Part shown: positions 53,086 to 62,885 of the stretch, in pieces
Numbering within the stretch: the stretch's first letter is position 1
Layout of the letters: every line of letters starts with the position of its first letter
Source of the DNA: Lutraria lutraria
Lineage: Eukaryota; Mollusca; Bivalvia; Venerida; Mactridae
NCBI GenBank assembly: GCA_964023205.1
Contig: OZ026834.1
Coordinates: 30,604,756 to 30,668,755, forward strand
Length of the DNA stretch: 64,000 nucleotides
Direction: 5' to 3'
The notes under the pieces: model-generated
What the model was told of the DNA's origin: nothing
What the model saw: only the letters and a program-made list of their open reading frames with translations
The model's database searches: none
Program-made: the position numbers and the translations under genes

Positions 53086-54668
53086 AACATCAAAGTGGTT
53101 ATGATATGTTTAATTATTGCATAAATTTACATCAAACTAGTATTCTTTAATTATAGTTAGTGTGATGTAAACCATTTAAATAAAATTGTAAAGTGTCTTT
53201 TTTAATTAAAGCGGTGTTTGTTTGTAGCCTAATTAATGAATGGATGAAACAATAAAGTGATATGAATAAGCATAAAACATCAAAGTGGTTAATTATGACT
53301 AACTGTCGCATGGAATCAACACATTTTACTTGAAGATGTATTATAATTAATTGTAAAATAGGAGGAAATGATATTCATTCTAATACGAACTCCAACGGCT
53401 TTTCTTGAAATATTCTTGAAAATTCATAATAAACAGACAGACAGATAACTTTATTCACTCAAGTAAGAGCTAAATAGATCATGACCTTGGATATTAGAAT
53501 ATATGCATTTAGCTGTTACGTTCATAACTATTATATTCTATTTCATTTTGAAATGCTAAGATCATAGAGAACGACTTCGCACTTTACAGAATCGCGGGAA
53601 AATAATTAACAATGTGCACGTGTGAATTTATGTAGGGAACATTTTCCTAAGATCGATCATAGGTCTGTTTTGCTTTGAGTTAAGCATTTGTTCATGAGAG
53701 TTATTAGCAGTTATTCTTTTTGGAGTAATATTCATTATTATTTGAGTTCGATTCCCGTCAGTCGCGGACTTTGACATGAATCACTGTTTTCGGTGTGAGT
53801 ACAGGTCAGAACCCAGAGTATTTAATATAAGTTGTAAGAATTAGCTCTATGATAATTATTGTTCGAGTATATATTTAGTGTTAGAGCATCCCATGAAGAC
53901 TCAGAGCGTCCAACGACCATGGAGACTGGTGGCGTCGTCGAAGAAGGGGAGACATCCACCTTCGACCTCTTCGGTCAACGTCTTAGAGGAATAAAGTATT
54001 CTGTTAAAGACACGTTCACACGTTTTCGTAATATAATCAAGTCGGATTGCAATCTATGTGTCAATGAATATAGATGATCAATTTATTTAAGTATTTAACG
54101 ACTCTTTTCGCACCTGTTTCACAAATTCAATCAAATAGTCAATTATGTTTTCATTTGATAAACATTTAAATATCTCTTTATTCTACAAAAGTCGGCATTC
54201 AAAGCATAATTATGGTCAATATACATACAGTGATTTCGCTATATTTACAGCCGATTATGGGCAGTTTCCCCTAGCAAAATTTCCTTCATTTTCCCCCTAA
54301 ATTGGCCAGAATATTCCGCTAACAAGAACTGTTTTCCACATGATCACGTAAAAAGAAGTAAAAAATACAAAAGTTTTCTCACCATTTATCACCAATTACA
54401 GTGTAGTAATATTTATGATTAAAACAACTAAATACTCACAATCATATTCCATAGTAATAAATGTTATTATATATTCCCATTTTGAAATTTGTTGCGCTAA
54501 ATTTCCCCCTTTTGATGGGTAGTAACAAAATTTTGCAAAACAATCACTGACATATAATAGATCACGAATATGGCTCAATACACATAAATACCAAAAATTC
54601 GAAGAAACGAACACTATACAACTATAATTTTTTTTATATAAATTACATATATTTTAATAATAAGCCAT
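53086..54668. other. Interior of the large TIR element, no gene supported
   Basis: AT-rich sequence. GAGTTCGATTCCCGTC near 53745 is a B-box-like SINE scrap. A 52-codon frame from 53920 (METGGVVEEGETSTF...) is unusually acidic at its start but has no known domain or splice support. Confidence 0.4.
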
Positions 54669-56322
54669 TGTCACAAATTTCTATGAAGGTATAGAATTGG
54701 TAGAATGTGCCAGTTGAATTATAAGCACTTATGTTGCCATGTGAACCTGACGCAGCAGAATCAGTTATTTTGATAATGTTTCCTTTCTAATTACTGTACA
54801 AGTTAAATGTTTGTACGGCGCAAAATCGCATCCGCTAATTCAATACTAGAATGTGGCCTATGTAGCATTTTTATCAGGATGTGCGAAGTTTCAGATCAAA
54901 CGAATTTGTTATTTTGACTTAACTGATCCCGAAATTAAAGTGATCATCTACTCCATCAAAAATACCGTTGAAGACGTTGATGTTTCATGAATCTCATGAA
55001 TCTGGTCATATGGTTCTACAGTTCACGAGGTACTCTATATGTAGTCCATGTTTCCACCCTAAAATTAAAATCAGGGGAAACTATCACCTCGATGTATCAG
55101 ACGTTGCAATATCTGCTGGAATGCATATAAAATATTTAAATAAAGTCTCCAAAAATAATATTCTCCGTTGTCTGAGGGTACGTTGTCGTAAAAACCTGGT
55201 ATAACGGTCCCAAACATAGATTTTCAACTGCAAAGCGACCATCTATATCGAACCATAAAGTGACCGTCTATGTCGAACCAATTAAGTCATCATTTCTCAC
55301 CTGATCGGACATTTTTTGTATTGAGCTCCGAAATCGATATTTAATTAACGATAATTGCGTAAACAAGTCAGTATCCACGCTCGCGATTATAAAATTAGTA
55401 TGTGTGAATATGTTTATAATGTTTTGTTTATTTGCGACATGTTGCTAAAATAAATACATCGAAACGTATAAATACCGTGTTACGTATCTTATAACACGAT
55501 TAAATGATTATTACAACACACCGATAATAATTTATACATCGAAGTTCATTTAGATCGAACAATTTTTCCTAATTCCTTTGATATAAAGAGTTTCGGCTGC
55601 ATTTATTGACAGATGGGCAGATATCGAGCTCGCTCCATTCTTAGACTATAAATAGTGAATCAAGCTAACACTAGTTGGTGTGAGTAACACGTGACCTCGC
55701 TCTATTTCTGTTTTGTTTATATCACGTGATGACCATTGCGGATATTTCGGAATATTTCGGGCACTGTCACTAATCTGCTTCGCGCAAGAAGTTGCGATTT
55801 TGCATTGCCACTTAGAAATAAGCATCCCAGAGAGTACGGCGGCCTTCGGCCGCCGTACAATAAACAAGGGCCATATGTTGGTAAATGTAGGGTGTTTATC
55901 ACAATCATTTTATATACAAACAATGTATCCTGGGAAAATAATTGGGGATTGGGTGTATGAGAGTTGAGCGGATAGTCAGTGCGAAGATATAGTTTGGAGA
56001 GAGTGGTTGTGTGGTTAGAGAAAGGTTACAATGTGGTTCCAGGGAGGGACGAGCGTTTTGGAAGGAGCGCGAGAAGTTATGTAACGATATCGGTCTGTGT
56101 GACCAGTCGTCGGTCTGTGTGACCAATTATCGGTCTGTGTGACCAGTCGTCGGTCTGTGTGACCAGTTGTCAGTCTATATGACTAGTTGTCGGTCTGTGT
56201 GACCATAAGAATTAAGGACGTTGTGGATTTGTAATTAGATATTATGTACATTATTTAGACTGGTAATCATTAATAAAGATATATCCAACCAACTAGTTTA
56301 ACCTGTAATCATCCTTGTGACA
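54669..56322 (+). repeat. LTR-A, inverted relative to gag, carrying a 1.06-kb insertion
   Basis: Without the insertion at 54799-55860 it is about 592 bp. It is shorter than the other LTRs because its internal GGTCTGTGTGACCAG minisatellite (56090-56205) has only about 6 units. It begins TGTCACAAATTTC and ends CATCCTTGTGACA. Confidence 0.88.
54799..55860. mobile_element. 1,062-bp insertion in LTR-A, no target duplication, 3' GC hairpin
   Basis: Sibling LTRs read ACTGTATAAACAAGG. Here the insertion separates ACTGTA from TAAACAAGG with no duplicated base, that is, between A and T. The right end carries a GC-rich perfect hairpin (GTACGGCGGCC, loop TTC, GGCCGCCGTAC) two bases from the junction. 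A^T insertion and a 3' hairpin recall Helitron-type rolling-circle elements, but the canonical TC...CTRR ends are absent. If instead this LTR had only one TA before insertion, a TA-targeting transposon is possible. No protein was recognised. Confidence 0.6.
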
Positions 56323-56330
56323 TTTGGCGA

Positions 56331-57103
56331 TCACAAGGATGATTACAGGTTAAACTAGTTGGTTGGATATATCTTTATTAATGATTACCAGTCTAAATAA
56401 TGTACATACTATCTAATTACAAATCCACAACGTCCTTAATTCTTATGGTCACACAGACCGACAACTAGTCATATGGACTGACAACTGGTCACACAGACCG
56501 ACGATTAACTGGTCACACAGACCGACGATTAATTGGTCACACAGACCGACGATTAACTGGTCACACAGACCGACGATAAACTGGTCACACAGACCGACGA
56601 TAAACAGGTCACACAGACCGACTATAACTGGTCACACAGACCGACAACTAGTCATATAGACTGACAACTGGTCACACAGACCGACGACTGGTCACACAGA
56701 CCGATAATTGGTCACACAGACCGACGACTGGTCACACAGACCGATATCGTTACATAACTTCTCGCGCTCCTTCCAAAACGCTCGTCCCTCCCTGGAACCA
56801 CATTGTAACCTTTCTCTAACCACACAACCACTCTCTCCAAACTATATCTTCGCACTGACTATCCGCTCAACTCTCATACACCCAATCCCCAATTATTTTC
56901 CCAGGATACATTGTTCGTATATAAAATGATTGTGATAAACACCCTACATTTACCAACATATGGCCCTTGTTTATACAGTAATTAGAAAGGAAACATTATC
57001 AAAATAACTGATTCTGCTGCGTCAGGTTCACATGGCAACATAAGTGCTTATAATTCAACTGGCACATTCTACCAATTCTATACCTTCATAGAAATTTGTG
57101 ACA
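56331..57103 (-). repeat. LTR-B (3' LTR of the minus-strand element)
   Basis: Matches LTR-C but lacks the two terminal bases at its U5 end, where it joins TTTGGCGA and LTR-A. It contains about 14 units of the GGTCACACAGACCGAC minisatellite (56446-56745). The adjoining internal side reads GAGTAGGGGCATA on the minus strand, a possible polypurine tract. Confidence 0.88.
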
Positions 57104-57332
57104 TATGCCCCTACTCAAGATGAAAATACATATTTTCATACTTACCATCACACATTTCTACAACATAACTATAAGTGTTGTCTCTCAAACAAGCTCGGTT
57201 ACAATGTGGCTACATAATTATAATATACTTACTTGGTTACAACATGGCTAATCTATACACTATATTTACACTAAGTATCATTGTCAACACCCCTTACTGA
57301 CATCATGACATTATACTTACTCAGGTATACGA

Positions 57333-59165
57333 CTAAGGTAATCTGCTCCGACGTGCTCCTTTCAACTCTCGAAATGACTTTTCTTTGATTTCTTTCTGCA
57401 ATATCTGCTGTACCTTATATGGTCTTAACCGTATCAGTGTATCATTAACCAGTTTTATATCGTGTTCTATAATATATGTACATCTTGGTACATCAGTAAT
57501 GACATCTCTGTAGTCCGACAACAATAGTCCGTCTTTCCACTCATGTTGCTGCGTATTACTCAAATTTGGATAAACATCAAAATCATGAAGTGTTTCCTTC
57601 TGTCCATAATTCGGTAAACTGATATGTAATTCCCTCTTGCTGTCATCAGCATCTTCAACGTCTTCCTCATGTACAACAGCTCCTAGAATCGAACACTCTT
57701 CATCTGGATCATCACTTCGTTCATCTTGCGCATCATTGACCGCAGTTACCTTTTTGTCGTTAATTTCTACATAATTGCTATCACCCCACTCGGTGTCTGG
57801 GTCATCTGGAGACCTTGCCCCCGGTATATTCCCCAGTATCAGATCATAAACTGTATTTTTCATACACAGCGCATTGACCTCACCTCTGAAATATGGCGTG
57901 TCTACATTTATCTTTGCTACTGGCACTCTCCTTATTGTGCCATCTATCAAAAGACACTCTTTGTACTGACCAGTCATGTCCCGTCTTGCGACTAAGTCAG
58001 ATTTAACAACTACAGTACTGCACCCGGTATCCCTAAGAACACTTACCTTTCTTCCAGCTACAATACCTGGTTTCAAGGGCATGTTACTTCCCATAGAAGC
58101 AAGTCCAACTTCACATGCTGTAGAAACTATAGGCATATCATCAGCATACGTTACACGTGAGTTTCCAATATCCCCTCTAATACTTCTATGTATATTACTA
58201 CTCCCACTACAATTACCTCGGTGTGGCCCTCGACCACGGCTGAAATGCCCTCGATAACTACCCTTAAATCCCCTCACAAACTTATCTCTGTCTGCAGATG
58301 AACCTACTGCTCCCCTGGCACTTATTGACATAACCCCAGCTATCTCCATGCAGGTATGCTGTAAATGCTTACCTCCACAACGGTAACATCGACTTTTATC
58401 TACTCCACCTTGACTGGTTATATTGTGAGCTTCTGAGTACCTATCTGCTGCCTCTGCCATTTCCTCCACACTTCTAAATTTCCTTTCTTTTAAAAATAGC
58501 TGCATGCCTTTGTGTGCTGTATTCAAAAGCTGCTCTCTAAGAACTAAATCTCTTAAACCATTGTAATCTTTACTTACCTCTGCTTGTTCCATCCAGTTTA
58601 CTAAATAGTCACTTATGCGAACTATAAATTGAGTAGTCAACTCACCTTCTTCCGGGTTACTACTTCTGAATTTTTCTCTGAATCCATCCTCTGTCAAATG
58701 GAAACGTTTAAGTAATGATTCTTTTAACCTATCATAGTTATTCGCGTCTCCGACAGGCAGACGTGAATACACATCAAGGGCTCTCCCCTGCAAAAGTGCA
58801 CTAAGATTAGCGGCCCAGTGGTCGCGTTTCCAACCTGCACCTTCCGCAAATCTCTCAAAACGTTTTAAATAAGCATCCATACTATCATGCTTATCATTAA
58901 AATTTGGCAACTTAGGGAGTTTGGCTCTGGCCGACACGTCCCTAGTAACATTACCCCCATTTTTCGCTCTCTCTAACTCAATTTCTCTTTCCATTTCTAA
59001 CCTTTTTAACTCCCTGTCCTTATTTCTCTCATCCCTCTCATAATTCATCTGTTCTCGCCTTTGTCTCTCATCTCTATCACGTTCTTCAGTAATAAACTTT
59101 GCCAACTCTCTTCCCTTCAAACCTATTTTCTCACCCCGTTCTAACCATTGCTCAAATTCCAACAT
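57333..59165 (-). CDS. Gag-protease polyprotein of LTR retrotransposon, truncated in reverse transcriptase
   Basis: A 610-residue intact frame. Residues 25-67 form a charged helix/coiled coil. About 160-225 resemble the SCAN/capsid fold seen in Ty3-type gag (FREKFR...WMEQ...LVLREQLLN). A zinc knuckle with one residue fewer than usual, C260-X2-C263-X3-H267-X4-C272, is followed by an Arg/Gly-rich tail. A retropepsin-like protease follows, with DTG at 379-381 and LILGN at 442-446. At about 563-592 the sequence matches the start of a Ty3/gypsy-type reverse transcriptase (EHDIKL..., RLRPYKV). It then stops after about 20 unrelated residues, so the polymerase and integrase are deleted. The gag part may still be expressed and mobilised in trans. 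The family is probably Ty3/gypsy-like. Confidence 0.88.
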   Translation of the reverse strand: MLEFEQWLERGEKIGLKGRELAKFITEERDRDERQRREQMNYERDERNKDRELKRLEMEREIELERAKNGGNVTRDVSARAKLPKLPNFNDKHDSMDAYLKRFERFAEGAGWKRDHWAANLSALLQGRALDVYSRLPVGDANNYDRLKESLLKRFHLTEDGFREKFRSSNPEEGELTTQFIVRISDYLVNWMEQAEVSKDYNGLRDLVLREQLLNTAHKGMQLFLKERKFRSVEEMAEAADRYSEAHNITSQGGVDKSRCYRCGGKHLQHTCMEIAGVMSISARGAVGSSADRDKFVRGFKGSYRGHFSRGRGPHRGNCSGSSNIHRSIRGDIGNSRVTYADDMPIVSTACEVGLASMGSNMPLKPGIVAGRKVSVLRDTGCSTVVVKSDLVARRDMTGQYKECLLIDGTIRRVPVAKINVDTPYFRGEVNALCMKNTVYDLILGNIPGARSPDDPDTEWGDSNYVEINDKKVTAVNDAQDERSDDPDEECSILGAVVHEEDVEDADDSKRELHISLPNYGQKETLHDFDVYPNLSNTQQHEWKDGLLLSDYRDVITDVPRCTYIIEHDIKLVNDTLIRLRPYKVQQILQKEIKEKSFRELKGARRSRLP

Positions 59166-59816
59166 ATTGACAACTTATAATGTTGATTTAACTATAAAAT
59201 TACTCTAAAAAATAATCTAAACAATTTAACTCAACACACACACACCTTAGAATATCACCCAACAATACTATACCCAATCATTGTATGTACAAAAATTATT
59301 CTATAAAACAGTATTCTGCAAAATATGTTGAAACAACGAACACTTTTTTCTAATCAAATGAATAAATAATGCTGATAATGTAAATGTTATTTTTTTGAAT
59401 GTTTAAATAAAATCCAAAGTTGAAATTGTCACTGCAATATATACGGAAAGTATTTCCCTCAAAATGGTAAGCAACTCTGTCAAGCTTCTTCACACAGGAT
59501 AATTGAGTTTCTTCCCCTGACTGATAACATTATTTCGTCCGATGTAGGATGTTTCTTAAGCAGCAGCTGTATCTCAATACTCTAAATCCCCAATTATAAA
59601 TACAACACCTACTTAGTCCAAGATGACTGGAATGTCCCTCGCTGATTATAACTTGATTGTAAAAGATTCCACTTAAGATAATTCCAAAAATTCATAAGCT
59701 CAGCACTTAGTAGAATAAACATCCAATCCAATTAATTACTCTTGCTGTACTTTCTATATTTACACTGGTAGAATAAATATCCAATTTGATTAACTAGTTC
59801 TGCCGAGATCGCCAAA
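59166..59816 (-). other. 5' leader of the retrotransposon with presumed primer-binding site
   Basis: Untranslated DNA between LTR-C and gag. On the minus strand LTR-C ends TTGTGACA and is followed at once by TTTGGCGATCTCGGCAGAAC (59816-59797), the place expected for tRNA priming. Two similar stretches with TAGAATAAA..ATCCAAT repeat near 59710 and 59768. Confidence 0.65.
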
Positions 59817-60595
59817 TGTCACAAGGATGATTACAGGTTAAACTAGTTGGTTGGATATATCTTTATTAATGATTACCAGTCTAAATAATGTACATAATAT
59901 CTAATTACAAATCCACAACGTCCTTAATTCTTATGGTCACACAGACCGACAACTAGTCATATAGACTGACAACTGGTCACACAGACCGACGATTAACTGG
60001 TCACACAGACCGACGATTAATTGGTCACAAAGACCGACGATTAACTGGTCACACAGACCGACGATAAACTGGTCACACAGACCGACGATAAACAGGTCAC
60101 ACAGACCGACTATAACTGGTCACACAGACCGACGACTGGTCACACAGACCGATAATTGGTCACACAGACCGACGACTGGTCACACAGACCGATAATTGGT
60201 CACACAGACCGACGACTGGTCACACAGACCGATATCGTTACATAACTTCTCGCGCTCCTTCCAAAACGCTCGTCCCTCCCTGGAACCACATTGTAACCTT
60301 TCTCTAACCACACAACCACTCTCTCCAAACTATATCTTCGCACTGACTGTCCGCTCAACTCTCATACACCCAATCCCCAATTATTTTCCCAGGATACATT
60401 GTTCGTATATAAAATGATTGTGATAAACACCCTACATACCAACATATGGCCCTTGTTTATACAGTAATTAGAACGGAAACATTATCAAAATAACTGATTC
60501 TGCTGCGTCAGGTTCACATGGCAACATATAAGTGCTTATAATTCAACCGGCACATACATTCTACCAATTCTATACCTTCATAGAAATTTGTGACA
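59817..60595 (-). repeat. LTR-C (5' LTR of the minus-strand element)
   Basis: 779 bp, TGTCACAA...TTGTGACA, with about 13 units of the GGTCACACAGACCGAC minisatellite (59935-60230). A 73-codon frame in it recurs in the other LTRs only because the LTRs are copies. Confidence 0.92.
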
Positions 60596-60915
60596 GCCAT
60601 CAATCTGTCATACTCACATCTACTTTAAACACCAGTTATAAACATATACATACATACATACATATTTATACAATTTATAGGAAACTGATATTCAATAAAA
60701 AAAACTATAATTAAGTCCCTTTAAACAGGTACGTGTATATATAATATACGTACCTGCTTAAAAATAATTAACCCCATAAATTATCATTTTAAGGGACATA
60801 TATATAGATGTTTTTTAATATTTTTTTTATAGAATATCAGGCTCAGGACTGTGATATAACGTAAACAAATATACAAATACAATAATATAATGCAATATAC
60901 ATTTTGTACTAACCA
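60596..60915. other. Right remnant of the large TIR element
   Basis: AT-rich, no gene. Contains a 31-bp palindrome at 60726-60756 (CAGGTACGTGTATAT facing ATATACGTACCTG) without a clear target duplication. Confidence 0.5.
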
Positions 60916-61040
60916 TTCTGTTGCGAGTCGTTATTACTCTGTTGCGAGTCGTTATTTAAGTGTGGCGAGACGTTATTGTGGCGAGTCGTTACTAATTCAA
61001 AATTTTACGCTACACCGGCGAATACACATAACCCATACGA

Positions 61041-61070
61041 GGTTAGGGATAACCAGTTTAGGTTAGGGAT
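61041..61070. mobile_element. 10-nt transposon relic inside a 10-bp duplication
   Basis: GGTTAGGGAT at 61041-61050 is repeated exactly at 61061-61070. Between them is only AACCAGTTTA, which is the terminal 10 nt of the TAAACTGGTT family in its right-end orientation. It reads as the scar of an insertion reduced by deletion or imperfect excision. Confidence 0.65.
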
Positions 61071-61074
61071 AGTC

Positions 61075-62437
61075 TAAACTGGTTCCCGTTCCATGATGCA
61101 GTGCACCAAAGGAACAGGTACGGTCTAAAATTTCCAGCGTTCTGATTGGTCAACCCGTTTCAGCTATTTCATTGGTTGTTGTTCAGTCGAGAAACATCGT
61201 GGATTTCCATACATCTGATAATGTACGCGGAGATGTTAGTGCTAATGTTTGAATATCTCATGGATACCCTTTATTCAAAATAAAAAAAATATAGAAGTTA
61301 CTATGTGAATATTCGTTACAGTATAGTCATACAACATATCAAAGATACATATCTTGAAAATATCAATTAATGCCTTGATTTATTTTTTTATTGTTTAAAT
61401 GATTTTCTTTCTTTTAAAAATCATATGTATAAATATATATGCATATTTCGGTCTAATTTTAAAACATATATTCTTTATTTACAATTAAAATATATATCTT
61501 ATATACAAAATGTATATCAGTATACATGTCAAGTGACTTTTTAAGTAATTCTTTTGTTACTTAATTTCTTTTCGTTAACATCTGACTTCACAGAACTGAA
61601 TTAAATTAGGAGTAATTAAGATTATGATCTATATGCTGTATATTGTAAATTTAACATGGTATCAGACACAAGTGCTAAAGAATATATTGACCCCCTTCGG
61701 TGAAATGATCCATAAAATATTTCTCCCTTATATGGGTCCAGGAAGTGAGACGGCCATGTTACGTAATATTGCATAACACCTTCTTAATTGGCTACTTATC
61801 TTGATTTTATCAATGCATCTATTGAAATTGAGACAATGATATATACTGGTCAATTGATGATCAACTATACTGTTTGCATTAATTAAATTTAAAACACGTA
61901 GTCCAGAATCAGATTGGGCACGACTTTTAAATTTATTATTAGCATCGCATATTTATATGAATTTTATAAGAATATAAAATCAGGTTGTAACACTAAAAAA
62001 GTTGCAATTGTGTACGGTGATTAATGTTATATGACAGTTCAACGAATAATAATAAAAATTATAAAAATCTACATAAGTGAAAAACAATTCTCCCACACCG
62101 ACCGTGATCGAGTACTCGATTTTAAAGATATTTCTTAAATATATTTTTTTTAAGGGTCGGTATTCTATTTCAAAATACATTTAAGTACACTGTGTGTATT
62201 TAAATGCTACTTAATTGAGTGTTCCAACGACCAAGATCAGAAAATAACTATCCAGTTCCCTAATCTTTATCTATTATTTAAATTACGCGCGAAATGTGTA
62301 TCGATAATGCAAAGTCTCGCGAGATCCCCCGGGCAGAATTCTGCCCGGATTCCGATCGAAACTGACCAATCAGCGTTCTGGAAATTTTAGGCCGTACCTG
62401 TTGGCTTTGTACACACAAGTCAACGGGAACCAGTTTA
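61075..62437. mobile_element. 1.36-kb TIR element, TAAACTGGTTCCC family, 9-bp TSD
   Basis: The ends TAAACTGGTTCCCGTT and AACGGGAACCAGTTTA begin longer inverted homology that includes CAGGTACGG and CTAAAATTTCCAG. An exact 9-bp duplication, GGGATAGTC, lies at 61066-61074 and 62438-62446. The duplication length suits Mutator-like elements (inference). It has no transposase. A perfect 20-bp palindrome, CCGGGCAGAATTCTGCCCGG, lies near the right end (62328-62347). Confidence 0.85.
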
Positions 62438-62516
62438 GGGATAGTCTGGAGTTACCTGCCCCTAACACTACGTTATCGTAGTTATATAAGGCAGGAAACC
62501 AGACCAGGTTAGGGAA

Positions 62517-62578
62517 TAAACTGGTTCCCGTTGACTTATGTGTACGAAGCACTGCATCATGGAATGGGAACCAGTTTA
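62517..62578. mobile_element. 62-bp micro-element, TAAACTGGTTCCC family
   Basis: TAAACTGGTTCCCGTTGACT is followed within 60 bp by GGGAACCAGTTTA. The centre holds only the sub-terminal motifs TGTGTAC and CTGCATCATGGAA seen at the two ends of the 1.36-kb element. The flanks GTTAGGGAA and GTTAGGAAC are an imperfect 9-bp duplication. Confidence 0.7.
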
Positions 62579-62629
62579 GTTAGGAACGACAGCAGAGTTG
62601 TCGTTCGTAAGAGAGTGCAAAACTCTGGG

Positions 62630-62686
62630 TAAACTGGTTCCCGTACCATGATGCAATGCACACACAAGTCAACGAGAACCAGTTTA
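62630..62686. mobile_element. 57-bp micro-element, inverted orientation
   Basis: TAAACTGGTTCCCGTACCAT at the left and AAGTCAACGAGAACCAGTTT plus A at the right: the same parts as its neighbours but turned round. The flanks AACTCTGGG and TACTCTGGG match at 8 of 9 positions. Confidence 0.75.
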
Positions 62687-62740
62687 TACTCTGGGTAGCC
62701 TGGATTACCTGCCCCTTACACTACGTGATTGGTACTACTA

Positions 62741-62797
62741 TAAACTGGTTCCCGTTGACTTATGTGTGCACTGCATCATGGAACGGGAACCAGTTTA
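62741..62797. mobile_element. 57-bp micro-element with perfect 10-bp TSD
   Basis: TAAACTGGTTCCCGTTGACT to GAACGGGAACCAGTTTA. An exact 10-bp duplication, GGTACTACTA, lies at 62731-62740 and 62798-62807. This is the clearest evidence that so short a unit transposed, or was reduced after transposing. Confidence 0.85.
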
Positions 62798-62885
62798 GGT
62801 ACTACTATTACGTAGCATAGTACGACGGGAACCAGACTAAATTCTGGAGCGAGTTCGATTAATAACTATAGTTACAATAGTTCAA

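Larger units (their letters stand above)
54669..60595 (-). mobile_element. Rearranged LTR retrotransposon with three LTRs, gag-pol on minus strand
   Basis: The order is LTR-A (plus orientation, 54669-56322), 8 nt of primer-binding region (TTTGGCGA), LTR-B (minus, 56331-57103), internal region (57104-59816) and LTR-C (minus, 59817-60595). The LTRs start TGTCACAA and end TTGTGACA. A 5-bp duplication, GCCAT, flanks the whole at 54664-54668 and 60596-60600. Both outer ends are U3 ends. Downstream of LTR-C (minus reading) is TTTGGCGATCTCGGCAGAAC, the presumed primer-binding site. Most of reverse transcriptase, and all of RNase H and integrase, are missing, so the copy is non-autonomous. Confidence 0.88.
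51943..60996. mobile_element. Large TIR element with AACGACTCGCCACA arrays at both ends
   Basis: At the left (51949-52022) there are four copies of AACGACTCGCCACA spaced about 18-20 bp apart. At the right (60916-60993) four inverted copies end in GTCGTTACTA. The 10-bp flank TCAAAATTTT occurs in the same orientation at 51933-51942 and 60997-61006, consistent with a target duplication. After removing the nested LTR insertion (54669-60595), about 3.1 kb of host-element DNA remains, which also contains a MITE and a micro-element. No transposase was recognised, so the class is unknown. Confidence 0.6.

Noticed and set aside
53920..54077. Short acidic frame METGGVVEEGETSTF...
   Set aside because: 52 codons, no recognised domain, inside a mobile element and next to SINE-like sequence. 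Too weak to call a gene.
54968..55204. 78-codon frame inside the LTR-A insertion
   Set aside because: No transposase or Rep motif could be seen and its start has no support.
56708..56929. 73-codon frame found three times in near-identical form (also 55905-56126 and 60196-60417)
   Set aside because: All three lie in copies of the same LTR, so conservation follows from LTR identity and not from coding.
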